DNA of 64,000 nucleotides from positions 62,001-126,000 of the forward strand of contig LT598465.1 in the NCBI GenBank assembly GCA_900074745.1. The letters are read 5' to 3'. Position 1 is the first letter of the stretch. Each line of letters starts with the position of its first letter. The DNA is from Lachancea mirantina. Taxonomy: Eukaryota > Ascomycota > Saccharomycetes > Saccharomycetales > Saccharomycetaceae. The translations under genes were made by a program, and so were the position numbers. The notes under the pieces were generated by a model that saw only the letters and a program-made list of their open reading frames with translations, did no database searches and was not told the DNA's origin. This document shows positions 37,389-46,160 of the stretch, one piece after another.

Positions 37389-39344
37389 TTAATTGACATT
37401 TGCTGGAATACTGACATTTTCACTCAAATATTTGGCCAGTTTTTCGGCATCAAGGACAGCAGTCTTAAAGTACTGTCGCTTTGGAAGATTTTTCAACAAA
37501 TTAACGAGATTTTCAGACAAGAACTCTTGCGTTTTTTGTCTTTTGTTGCCATCGTCATTAGTTTTGGAGGACTTCCGGGTACGCTTGCGACGTCCCTCCG
37601 TATCGGTTGATTCTAAACTCATGTTCTCATCCTGTGAGCTTAGATAGGTCAGTTCGAGTGATTTAATGAAGTTTTTGTCTTGGATCTGATACCTATCGGA
37701 AAATACTTCAATCTTCTCCAAGTGAGGAAACCTTTCGAACAATCTTTTCTCGATGGAATACGCACTACTCAAACTCCCAAACTTCGATTCATAATTGATG
37801 ACTTTCTTGTAGATAATTTGCAATTGATCCAAATCGACCACCTTATCCAAAGATGTTTCGAACAGGGATTTAACTAATGTTTCCTGATTAATAAGGATAA
37901 GGAAATCCAAACATTTGTTGATATATTCTCCATTATCAGAGAAGTATTTCAGACCTAGCTCCAAAACTTTGCAAGCAGTCTTGTGATTGGAGTTGTTATG
38001 GAACTCCAAATGAGCATTTTCAATGTAGATTTCATGAGTTAACATTTGCTTAAGTTTCCGGCATTTCCCGAAAACTTTTCTGGCCGCCGACAGCCCAGAG
38101 ACCCTTTTCATGGCATTCATGTATATGCAATAAAGAACTGTGAGCTTTTGCCTTTGACTGAAGACCTCTTCCTCTCGATCTTCGTCTATTAACATATGAT
38201 ACTCTAATGTTAATCGATTGATACAGTCTTCGAAGCAAAGCTGCGTTTTTTCTGGTTCATTCTGTATCTCGTAATGCTCTGCCAACTTGAAGGTCAGCGT
38301 GAGCGATGCCATATTTGCTTTAACTCCCTGAGCCAGAATTTCCTGCGCCTTGTCTGGTTCACTAAACATAGAGTAGTCATACCAAATCTCTGGAGCAAAA
38401 ATAAGATACTGGATTGCCTGCTTATACACATATTCCAGTCTTTGGGTGTGTTGGTCTTCAGGTAAGTCAAGCTTATTGGCAGATTCCCACTTGATCCACT
38501 GCATCCACGTGTTCAGTTGGCCAACGTCGTAACCGCCAGGTCTTGGTAATGTCTGTTTATTGCATTGCGAAAATCGGGTCGGTAAAGCTCTTGTCAGGCC
38601 CTTAGTAACGTTCGACCATTCTTGATATAGCGAACGAGCTTTCATGTAGCTAGCAGAAAGCTCGGCAATGAATTTTCTTGCCGTCAAAGGGTTGACGTCC
38701 TGCTCCCACTGCGTGTATTTATTCCAACTCTTTTCCAGACCATCGAAAGGAATGCACAGCATTCGCTTATAAAGAGCTCTGGTCAAGTCTGTTCTTTGCT
38801 GTTCTTCCCATCTACTCACAGGCTTCCAGTGCTCCAAAAATAGTAAGTAGTCATTCCAGAACACAGAAGAGCGCGGTTCCCAGCTAGCACATTTGGTGGC
38901 AACCACGTCAAACGCTTTCAAAACAACCGCCCGGGCCTCTTCACCGCCAGTAATTAAATTGTTTTTTCTACGGACATAGTCCAAGTACATAAACCATAAG
39001 CCCAGGTCGTTGTTCTCACAGCTCCCCGACAAACACCGCGTGAGCAGCGATTCTGCGTGCCCGAACTCGTCTCTTTCCAAGTCATAATTAACCTCCACTG
39101 TCCATAAGGCAGAAAATAGCGGAAATTTCTCGTGCAAGTTTTCAAAAACCTCTCTCACCTTGTCAACTTGCTCAGCCTTTGCGTAGTGATCTATAAGTTC
39201 GACGTAAAGACTCATATCACTCGGTTCCTCTTCAATCAAATCTTTCAACCTATTTTCAACGTCATTCTCTGATCGCTGCTCACGCTTCGTGGGACGCACG
39301 AAAGCCGTCTCCCCATTTTTTACTAGCTCCGGCGTGGCTGACAT
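37389..39344 (-). CDS. RNA14: Cleavage factor IA subunit Rna14
   Basis: Scaffold subunit of cleavage and polyadenylation factor IA, the yeast CstF-77. 651 residues from the ATG at 39344 (S. cerevisiae 677). The protein consists of HAT (half-a-TPR) helical repeats, with typical W-x2-Y/F-x2-W/L spacing in WTVEVNYDLER, LGLWFMYLDYVRRK, VFWNDYLLFLEHW and SWNKYTQWEQD. The C-terminal part includes a basic KRTRKSSK segment and the monkeytail LVNLLKNLPKRQYF that binds Rna15. Divergent from SAM37 as YMR061W is from YMR060C. Confidence 0.96.
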   Translation of the reverse strand: MSATPELVKNGETAFVRPTKREQRSENDVENRLKDLIEEEPSDMSLYVELIDHYAKAEQVDKVREVFENLHEKFPLFSALWTVEVNYDLERDEFGHAESLLTRCLSGSCENNDLGLWFMYLDYVRRKNNLITGGEEARAVVLKAFDVVATKCASWEPRSSVFWNDYLLFLEHWKPVSRWEEQQRTDLTRALYKRMLCIPFDGLEKSWNKYTQWEQDVNPLTARKFIAELSASYMKARSLYQEWSNVTKGLTRALPTRFSQCNKQTLPRPGGYDVGQLNTWMQWIKWESANKLDLPEDQHTQRLEYVYKQAIQYLIFAPEIWYDYSMFSEPDKAQEILAQGVKANMASLTLTFKLAEHYEIQNEPEKTQLCFEDCINRLTLEYHMLIDEDREEEVFSQRQKLTVLYCIYMNAMKRVSGLSAARKVFGKCRKLKQMLTHEIYIENAHLEFHNNSNHKTACKVLELGLKYFSDNGEYINKCLDFLILINQETLVKSLFETSLDKVVDLDQLQIIYKKVINYESKFGSLSSAYSIEKRLFERFPHLEKIEVFSDRYQIQDKNFIKSLELTYLSSQDENMSLESTDTEGRRKRTRKSSKTNDDGNKRQKTQEFLSENLVNLLKNLPKRQYFKTAVLDAEKLAKYLSENVSIPANVN

Positions 39345-39650
39345 AGTGGCAAGTACTCAATCTTTGGTCTAATATGAATTAGATGATCAAGACTTCCGCT
39401 TCACACTCACTACTTGTATGGCTAATTAGTTACTAGTTAGATATTCGTCTCAATATCAATCTCAAGTTCTTATTTACCAACGTCCTCGTTCACGAAGAAC
39501 CCGTTTGATACTCATCTTCCCGTAATCATCACTGTGTACGTATATTCACCCAAATGATCGTAAGTACAAGATCAAGATGCATCGAGAGGATCTATCACAC
39601 GCAGTAAACCCTGCTAAAGAACACATCTGAAGGACACCTTTGTCAGATTA
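39345..39650. promoter_or_regulatory. RNA14-SAM37 divergent promoter
   Basis: A 306-base shared promoter. I see no strong known motif, only AT-rich stretches and short TAGTTAC-like repeats near 39428-39440. Confidence 0.4.
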
Positions 39651-40541
39651 ATGGTGGGGAATCTGCATTTGTGGGGCTTCAAGGGGAAGCCCAACTTGGT
39701 CTCGCCCGAAAGTATAGCGCTTTTCTGGCTTTTGAGCAGTCAGAAATGTAACAAAAAGATATGCATAGTGTTCTCGAACAACACGGATCTGTCCCCTAAC
39801 GGAGAGCTTCCGGTGCTAATAGAGGAGGGCCAGAGCATATACGGGTACGGGAACATAGCCCAGTACCTCTTTGAGCAAGAAAGCGCACTAGAAACGGCCC
39901 TGCTGGAATTCGCGCAGACCCAGATCTGCGCTTTGACACAGTACCAGCTGTATCTTGAGCGAGAGAACTACGAGCAGTTCACGCGCAAAGTTTTCGCACA
40001 TCTGTTGCAATGGCCGTATTGGTACAACACGCCACTGCGGTACCGAGCTCTGGCGCGTAAGAAATGCGAAAAGCTCAAATATCTGAGTCACCCAGACGAC
40101 GAGGAGAGCGACGAAAACGTTGCCGTTGAGGAGATGACCCAATCTTCCGTCTTGAAACTTTCGAGTCGTGCCAAGTCACGTGGCCGCGAATTGCTCGCCG
40201 ACACACGTCACAGTGTCCAGTATCTGTCAGAGCTGGGCGAGCAACTCAAGACGTGGCTTGAGGCTCGCGGTCGTCTGAACAAAGAAGTAATTGCAGCCGA
40301 TTTTCTATTATGGGCGAACCTGCACGTACAGCTTACCCTACCACGTGGCCAGCGAATCGGTGACTATCTTCACGAATTTTTGGGTGCAGAGGCATACCAG
40401 GAAATCCAGGAACAGCTCCGAAGATGTGACAAGCTGGCATGCAGTCTCGATCAAAGACCGCCAAATTTTGCAGAAAACGGCAATCCGCTCATGTCCACAT
40501 ACGCTGCTGTGCAGAAAGTGTGGTCCCTTTACGTCGTCTAA
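39651..40541 (+). CDS. SAM37: SAM complex subunit Sam37 (metaxin-like)
   Basis: Subunit of the sorting and assembly machinery that inserts beta-barrel proteins into the mitochondrial outer membrane. 296 residues (S. cerevisiae 327). The N-terminus MVGNLHLWGFKGKPNLVSPE matches Sam37 and the GST-like metaxin fold (FSNNTDLSPNGELPVLIEEG, then IYGYGNIAQYLFEQ). A C-terminal GST-like helical part includes NKEVIAADFLLWANLHVQL. The stop TAA at 40539-40541 overlaps the stop of the convergent SEN15. Confidence 0.93.
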   Translation: MVGNLHLWGFKGKPNLVSPESIALFWLLSSQKCNKKICIVFSNNTDLSPNGELPVLIEEGQSIYGYGNIAQYLFEQESALETALLEFAQTQICALTQYQLYLERENYEQFTRKVFAHLLQWPYWYNTPLRYRALARKKCEKLKYLSHPDDEESDENVAVEEMTQSSVLKLSSRAKSRGRELLADTRHSVQYLSELGEQLKTWLEARGRLNKEVIAADFLLWANLHVQLTLPRGQRIGDYLHEFLGAEAYQEIQEQLRRCDKLACSLDQRPPNFAENGNPLMSTYAAVQKVWSLYVV

Positions 40542-40885
40542 TTCTTTTTCGGCTTGTGAAGTCCCTTGTAGATAAAATAATACACGATGGTTCCGTCGTC
40601 GCTCACTATTGCCAATGTGATGCGTTCACTTTTTACTGAGTGGAAGACGGTATCCAAAATTTCCAATGTTAATCGGCCACATCGGTATTGTAGCAATTCT
40701 ACTGGAAGTACCCATTCATCGCATATGTCGTCATCATCGTTGCTCAACTTGTGCGCAGGACGTCCTGTCAAAATCCAGCAATTCAAATTGGTCAACTGGG
40801 TCTCTCTAACGTTGTCCCACAATTGCTCGAACGCCAAATTCGTTGACACTAACCGAATTAATCCAGAGTTGTCCATTTTAACCAT
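40538..40885 (-). CDS. SEN15: tRNA-splicing endonuclease subunit Sen15
   Basis: Structural subunit of the Sen2-Sen15-Sen34-Sen54 tRNA splicing endonuclease, which in yeast sits on the mitochondrial surface. 115 residues from the ATG at 40885 (S. cerevisiae 128); an ATG four codons later at 40876 is an alternative. The conserved core RGRPPHKLSND is seen as LTGRPAHKLSND, and the C-terminus SDDGTIVYYFIYKGLHKPKKN is almost the same as in S. cerevisiae. This gene and SAM37 converge and overlap by four bases at their stop codons. Confidence 0.94.
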   Translation of the reverse strand: MVKMDNSGLIRLVSTNLAFEQLWDNVRETQLTNLNCWILTGRPAHKLSNDDDDICDEWVLPVELLQYRCGRLTLEILDTVFHSVKSERITLAIVSDDGTIVYYFIYKGLHKPKKN

Positions 40886-41076
40886 CAACTGGCTATGAAC
40901 TTGTCTTTCGATTTGGTTAGCACTTGACCTTTTAGCTCATCTTCTTGTTGTGAAAAATTCAATCGTTATTTGACATTTTTCACTATTAGATCAGTATAAA
41001 TCACTCAAACTTGAACAGGTCTTTGATCGTCGTTTAGACCCCCTTTGAGACCTTTACAAGCTCCAAATTGCATGCA

Positions 41077-42252
41077 ATGCATTTGCTGAATATTGTGATC
41101 TTCCTTTTAGTAGGTTTTGACAGCTTTGTTTTGGGTATACGTAATGTTATTGAACCGAAGCCCAAGACAACAAGCTCGGAAGAAATCAGACCGTGGATGA
41201 GAACAATCTATTCTACTGTCAAGGAGGTTGTCACTCCCACCGTGATCGCGGGGGTTACGTTTTCTCGTAAGCCCTTAGCGACGCCAGATCCTTTAGAACC
41301 TTGGGTTTCTTTGAATAAAGAAGGTCTGCCTAAGACGATCAAACCTAAAATAAAAAATGGGCGCACCGAAAATGCGTCGCCAACCTACAGCACCTATTTT
41401 AAGACCGTCAGCACCAAGACTTTTGACTATGAAGAGTTGCAAGCACACAACATGGATCCCAATGACGTCTACGAAGAAGAAGTCTTTGAAGATGAAGACA
41501 AGACGTACGTGTCTTTGAATCCGATTATCAGATGTACTCCAGACCGGTACCTTAACAAGGGACTTGCCAAGAATGTTCCAAGCGAGCCTTTCTGCACCCC
41601 GCGTGAAAACAGCGAGTTGAAAGTTGGTAAGACCTATTTTGTGACTTGGTACACCAACTTCTTCCGGAGCGAGCTGACAGACGAGACCGCTGAAAAAGTC
41701 CGGATTCACTTGTCTTATGTGAGAGAAAAATCACATGAAAAGGGTTTTGGCAAAAGAGATATGCGTGCGACATTTTTCAGTTCAGAATGGATAAGAAACG
41801 TCGATGGATTATATCCGCTTGAAATTTACGAAGAATGGCTAAATGGCAAGTATGAGCGTAAGGTGGTCTTGTCGGTTCAACCATCTACCATCCCGGACGA
41901 TGAATTCAATCATTTGGAGCATGGTTTGCTCATAAATATCGCGCTTGGCTCGAGAGTTTTCAAGAAAACTAAAGAACAATTGGCTCTGGAGGATGCTGGA
42001 ATTATGGACGACACTTGGTACTACGTGGCGCTATCGATTCCCACAGCCGTTCTTATTGCCTGTGTGGGCATGTATTTCTTCTTGTATTTGAACAGGCATA
42101 ACCGTGATATTAGCGATGTCAGACGGTTTGCGCTAAGCAAGAGGCGCCGGGTCATTGGTAAATTCAAAGATATGAAAAAATACAAGAATATCAACAATCG
42201 TCGCTACGATGAGCTTCCGTCATACAACAAGAAGAACAGTAAACAAAGTTAA
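41077..42252 (+). CDS. PSG1: Psg1-like Golgi/secretory membrane protein
   Basis: Counterpart of Psg1 (YKL077W), which stabilises the proton pump Pma1 in the Golgi. 391 residues from the ATG at 41077 (S. cerevisiae 392). A signal peptide (MHLLNIVIFLLVGFDSFVLG) is followed by a lumenal domain with two cysteines in RCTPDRY and EPFCTPRE, then a single membrane helix near residue 315 (WYYVALSIPTAVLIACVGMYFFLYL) and a basic cytosolic tail. A five-codon upstream frame beginning at the ATG at 41072 overlaps this start in another frame. It converges on the YKL075C-like gene, with only 30 bases between the stops. Confidence 0.9.
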   Translation: MHLLNIVIFLLVGFDSFVLGIRNVIEPKPKTTSSEEIRPWMRTIYSTVKEVVTPTVIAGVTFSRKPLATPDPLEPWVSLNKEGLPKTIKPKIKNGRTENASPTYSTYFKTVSTKTFDYEELQAHNMDPNDVYEEEVFEDEDKTYVSLNPIIRCTPDRYLNKGLAKNVPSEPFCTPRENSELKVGKTYFVTWYTNFFRSELTDETAEKVRIHLSYVREKSHEKGFGKRDMRATFFSSEWIRNVDGLYPLEIYEEWLNGKYERKVVLSVQPSTIPDDEFNHLEHGLLINIALGSRVFKKTKEQLALEDAGIMDDTWYYVALSIPTAVLIACVGMYFFLYLNRHNRDISDVRRFALSKRRRVIGKFKDMKKYKNINNRRYDELPSYNKKNSKQS

Positions 42253-42282
42253 ATAGTTGTTTGTATACGATTGTATACGAAA

Positions 42283-43422
42283 CTAGGCCCATTCTTGTCT
42301 TGCTGCTACTTCACAGATCTTTTCTAGAGTTACAACCCTCGGATCGGGTGCGGAAGTGGTGGTTTGAGATTTCATGCAATCGGTGGATTCACCGGTGTCC
42401 TCAATGTAATAGAAAAAGGGCTCCAAAACGAGCATTATCTTCCAGAAGTTGTTGGAGCTACAATTATCGAATAAAACCTCTGTCAAGCTCGGTAGATACT
42501 CCATTTCAATGTACTCCTCGGCACTTGAGACGAACTCGCCGAGCTCATAATCTTGTTCGTCGGTCGACAGTGTCGAGTACATTTCAGACAGTAAAGTAAG
42601 CTCCTTGCTGATAGTCTTCGGTATATCTTGTCGAGCTTGCCACAGCAGCCGCTGTGCAGTCTTTAATTTACCGCCCTCAGCCATGCCATCATGTTCGTCT
42701 GGAAGGTCGGAACGATCAGAGTCCTCCGGCGGAAGAAACCCGCTGCGTTCACTTTTCTCCATGAGTTCGTTGTACTCGTTGTAAAGTGAAATGATCTTCA
42801 TCATAGGCTTGTAAAGCTGCTGGCACACTTTCATCTCGCTCTGCGGTATAATCACTTTTTCAAGGTAGTGGTTTATGAGACCTTCCATAAAATTGGCCCA
42901 AATCGAGCTCAGCACGTAGTTTTCGTCGTGTATCAGCTCGTTGAAATCTTCATTTAGATTGAAACGCATTATCTGTTCGGTCAAAGTGTAGAACCGTTTT
43001 TCATTTTTCTCCACGGGTGGATCTGCGTTTTTTGGTTTCAGGTTTTCCTTTGATTCGCCGTCTCTGTCGATCCAGTAATCGGGTCCTCCTCGCTGGGAAA
43101 GAGTCACCAGTAGCAGAAAAAGCTTGACTTTGTCCCAGGCCCACATTTGCTCGATCTGCTCGTCGTTGATCGCTGAGACCCCAATATTGATTTTCCGATG
43201 GATACATTTGATGAATTTCCGAATGTTCACAGCACTCTTTTCGCCATACTTTCGCGCCAAGTAAGACATCGAAGTGATTTCTCTATAATTCGTGCGATCC
43301 ACACGCAAATTTTTGGTGAAACTGAACTTGTATCGCACGGATCTCCTTTGTTTCTTGGGTTTGGTGGTCTGCACGCAGTTCGCACATGTACAGGGCTCTT
43401 CGGGCCGTAATTCGGTTTGCAT
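42283..43422 (-). CDS. YKL075C-like conserved fungal protein of unknown function
   Basis: 379 residues from the ATG at 43422; the name comes from similarity in layout and from its place beside PSG1 (YKL077W) and MUD2 (YKL074C). Near the start are a CxxC pair (PCTCANCV) and a basic segment (KPKKQRRSVRYKFSF). A conserved-looking helical core follows (YLARKYGEKSAVNIRKFIKC and WAWDKVKLFLLLVTLSQRGG), with acidic stretches around residue 230. No known domain is recognised. S. cerevisiae YKL075C is longer, about 450 residues. The 33 codons just upstream look like coding sequence in a different frame (from an ATG at 43523), so the true N-terminus may be longer than shown. Confidence 0.8.
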   Translation of the reverse strand: MQTELRPEEPCTCANCVQTTKPKKQRRSVRYKFSFTKNLRVDRTNYREITSMSYLARKYGEKSAVNIRKFIKCIHRKINIGVSAINDEQIEQMWAWDKVKLFLLLVTLSQRGGPDYWIDRDGESKENLKPKNADPPVEKNEKRFYTLTEQIMRFNLNEDFNELIHDENYVLSSIWANFMEGLINHYLEKVIIPQSEMKVCQQLYKPMMKIISLYNEYNELMEKSERSGFLPPEDSDRSDLPDEHDGMAEGGKLKTAQRLLWQARQDIPKTISKELTLLSEMYSTLSTDEQDYELGEFVSSAEEYIEMEYLPSLTEVLFDNCSSNNFWKIMLVLEPFFYYIEDTGESTDCMKSQTTTSAPDPRVVTLEKICEVAARQEWA

Positions 43423-43766
43423 CTCGGATCGAGGGTCAAAACGGCTTTCGCAATATATTCCTGAAGGTTGAAACTCTGGGATACTTGATCGATTCCAAGC
43501 TCTAAGCGTTCAATGGATGTCAAATTAGGTCACTTTGTTCTGTTGAGATGCCTGTTCGTTTGAAGTCGATCGATCTATAAATTTTTCAACCGCTATATGG
43601 GGCATTCCAGTAATTATCACCTACTCACGCAAGAACCGGAGGAGCCTGAGGCTCCTGCAGAGCATCATCTGGCATCGCAGACCGTCTTTCCACGGGTTCG
43701 CTCAGTAGAATTAGTATTAGTTATAACGAATTAGTGTCTTGTCTTATCTATACACAGTGCGGCGAG
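43423..43766. promoter_or_regulatory. Gap between FET3 3' end and the YKL075C-like gene
   Basis: 344 bases. The part next to 43422 may be coding in another frame (see the YKL075C-like entry). A short inverted repeat AGGAGCC-TGA-GGCTCCT lies at 43640-43656. No other motif is apparent. Confidence 0.4.
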
Positions 43767-45674
43767 TTAGTGCTTGGTTTCGACCGTCTCGAGTGCGACC
43801 TCCTTTTCGACAGAAGAATGGTTGGTGTTGTCGTCGTCGCGACTTGCCTCTTGCAGAACCTCGTCGGGCGAGATGTCGAAGTCGGCCATGACTCTTTCTT
43901 CGGCGTTGTTCATGCCCATGAGCCCGTAGACGCCGATGGTAACGAGCCCCAGAACACCTGCGAGACACGAGAAAAACATGGCAACGATGCCCTTCTTGGT
44001 AAACCCGGGAGGAATGGATTTTTCCTGGACGTTTTCGCCGGCCAAGTCGAAGAAATCGGCCGAGTTGCCGGCAGCGTTGCCCTCGATGGGCACGCCCAGG
44101 TTCTGGCAACACTTGCGGTGATTGTCGGAAAGCGCCTGAGACGCATTTTGTTGGATTCCGAGCGGATCTTCGATGAGCACGATCGCAAGCCCCTGCAGCA
44201 AATGCCACTCGATGTGGCAGTGAAAAAACCACACACCTGGGTTGTCGGCCTTGAATCTAATGACAAAATTGGACTGCGGGCGTACGTACAAAGTGTCACG
44301 GATCATGGGGTACTCCGGGAACGCCGGGTGATCGCTGGAGTTGTATAGGTGCACTTGTTCGCCCAGGTCCGCGTTGTACTCGCGGTCGCGCACTAGGGCC
44401 TGAAACGTGTGTCCGTGTAGATGGAACGGATGTGTACCAGTGTCGCGGTTGTTCAGCACAAGTTCGATCACTTCATCTTTCTCCAACACAAACGCATTGA
44501 CGTTCGACCCGTAGATAGACGCGTCCGTTGCGTTCTCGCCAGCGCTCAGCACTGTCAGTAGCGTTGGCACCTTGGGCGATGTCCACGTGAGGTTGTTGAA
44601 AAATGCGTAGTTGACTCCACTGATGAGGTTGTCCATCATCACGTCCACAGTGATGGTGTAATCCGGCTCCGGTAGCACTTCCTGTTTCTCGTACGGAACG
44701 AGATAGAAGTCGTCCAGGAACTCCAGTTCCTGGACGATGTTTTGCTTCGGTAGCGCCGCACTAGAGTTGTAAACCATGTACGAAGTACTGTTCAGCTCGA
44801 GGTCGCTGGGCACCACGTCGAGCATCGTGTCGTCCACCTTGTTCATGATCGCGAAGTTACGCGACGTGTCGTTCTTGGTGTGCACGAGCACCGAGTACCG
44901 CTGCGCGGTCGTAATGTAGATCATGTCCGTGGTGTTCTGTTCCGTGTAAACGCCGTCGACCTCGACCACGGTCATGTTATGGTCTTCGATCCAGAAATAC
45001 TGCGACACGAACCCGCCCGTGTTGACGAGCCGCAACAAATAGGTCTTGTCCGGTTCGACGTTCCAGGTCAGGTTTCGTGTGCTGTTCAGAATGAAATTCT
45101 GCGGGATGGGTTCTGCGCCCGTGGGATTATACAGGTTCATGAATGTGGGGATGAGCACGTCTGTCGTATCATGGTACCACTCGCCGATCTGCAACGGGAT
45201 GTCGTAATCGTAGTGGTAAGGAAACGCGTCGTCTTCGATTATGAACACTCCGCGGAACCCGTCCTGATACTGACCCGCAGTGTGCGAGTGGTACCAGTAG
45301 GTGCCCACGTTACTGTCGACAGTGAAATTGTACAGGAAAGTGTCGCCCGGACCAATGGGGCACTGGGTAACGCCCGGTGGGCCGTCCATCTGGTTGGTAC
45401 CGCGCTGGAACAGCCCGTGTAAATGGAGAGACGTGTTGCGATCGTTAAACCCGTTGGTCAGATAGATGAGCACGGTGTCGCCCTTATTGACGCGGACGTC
45501 GGGCCAAGGGAACTGGCCGTTGCACGTGATGACTGGCCGCTCGAGCATACCGTCGGCGTCATAGTTGCCCCATCCGGTAGTCCAGTTGAAGACTTTTGTG
45601 TCGGCGGCTACGGCAGGGGAAAGAGCCGCAAGCGCGGCTAGCGCACCGAAGGCCATGCGGGGGAGACTGGGCAT
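43767..45674 (-). CDS. FET3: Multicopper ferroxidase Fet3
   Basis: Plasma-membrane ferroxidase that oxidises Fe(II) for uptake by the permease Ftr1. 635 residues (S. cerevisiae 636). A signal peptide (MAFGALAALAALSPAVA after a six-residue lead) precedes three cupredoxin domains. Copper ligands: HLHG near residue 80, WYHSHTAGQ near 127, HPFHLHGHTF near 415 and HCHIEWHLLQG near 485. A single membrane helix (GIVAMFFSCLAGVLGLVTI) near residue 560 anchors it, with a short cytosolic tail. Many N-x-S/T sites are present. The coding sequence is much more GC-rich than its neighbours. The promoter has an array of Aft1-type sites. Confidence 0.97.
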   Translation of the reverse strand: MPSLPRMAFGALAALAALSPAVAADTKVFNWTTGWGNYDADGMLERPVITCNGQFPWPDVRVNKGDTVLIYLTNGFNDRNTSLHLHGLFQRGTNQMDGPPGVTQCPIGPGDTFLYNFTVDSNVGTYWYHSHTAGQYQDGFRGVFIIEDDAFPYHYDYDIPLQIGEWYHDTTDVLIPTFMNLYNPTGAEPIPQNFILNSTRNLTWNVEPDKTYLLRLVNTGGFVSQYFWIEDHNMTVVEVDGVYTEQNTTDMIYITTAQRYSVLVHTKNDTSRNFAIMNKVDDTMLDVVPSDLELNSTSYMVYNSSAALPKQNIVQELEFLDDFYLVPYEKQEVLPEPDYTITVDVMMDNLISGVNYAFFNNLTWTSPKVPTLLTVLSAGENATDASIYGSNVNAFVLEKDEVIELVLNNRDTGTHPFHLHGHTFQALVRDREYNADLGEQVHLYNSSDHPAFPEYPMIRDTLYVRPQSNFVIRFKADNPGVWFFHCHIEWHLLQGLAIVLIEDPLGIQQNASQALSDNHRKCCQNLGVPIEGNAAGNSADFFDLAGENVQEKSIPPGFTKKGIVAMFFSCLAGVLGLVTIGVYGLMGMNNAEERVMADFDISPDEVLQEASRDDDNTNHSSVEKEVALETVETKH

Positions 45675-46160
45675 GGGTGGTGGGGTATGGGTTATGTATA
45701 AGAAGAAGTCGAGACAAGACAGCGCCTAAGTGGGGGACCGACCAGCGTGTTCATATATATGGCGGTTGGCGGGCGGGTGCGGGAGGCATTCCTGGGTGCA
45801 GGGTGTGAGTGGACGGTGTGCATGCGTTTCTAGGCAGGTGTGTGCAGGGTGTGAGAGAGCATATGCGGGCGTTTCTGCGCGGGGCATGCAGTCCAGGGTG
45901 TAGCGCAGGGTGCAGTGCAGGGTGCAGTTTGGGCGTGAGTGAAAAGGTGTGGAGGTTGGGTGCAGGGGTGTAGGTGTAGGTGTAGGGTGTAGGGGTGCTG
46001 TGCTGTGGTCACGCGGTGTTGGTTTTCGCCGTGTACGGTGCTCTTGGCAATGGGTGGCCTTTTTCACCCCTCATAGTAAAGCGCATGTTATTGATGGGCT
46101 ATTTAAACCCTCTGCAAGACCAAGTTTTCGAAAACGCGATTTACGGTGCACCTTCTGATG
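45675..46160 (-). promoter_or_regulatory. FET3 promoter, GT-rich with an Aft1-type site array
   Basis: The minus-strand consensus YRCACCC of the iron regulator Aft1 occurs many times. TGCACCC (GGGTGCA on the plus strand) is at 45794-45800, 45908-45914, 45920-45926 and 45958-45964; CGCACCC at 45775-45781; TACACCC at 45896-45902, 45966-45972 and 45985-45991. They lie 100-320 bases before the FET3 ATG. A TATATAT stretch at 45753-45759 is nearer the gene. The repeat-like GGTGTAGG units around 45965-45995 form part of the array. Confidence 0.8.
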
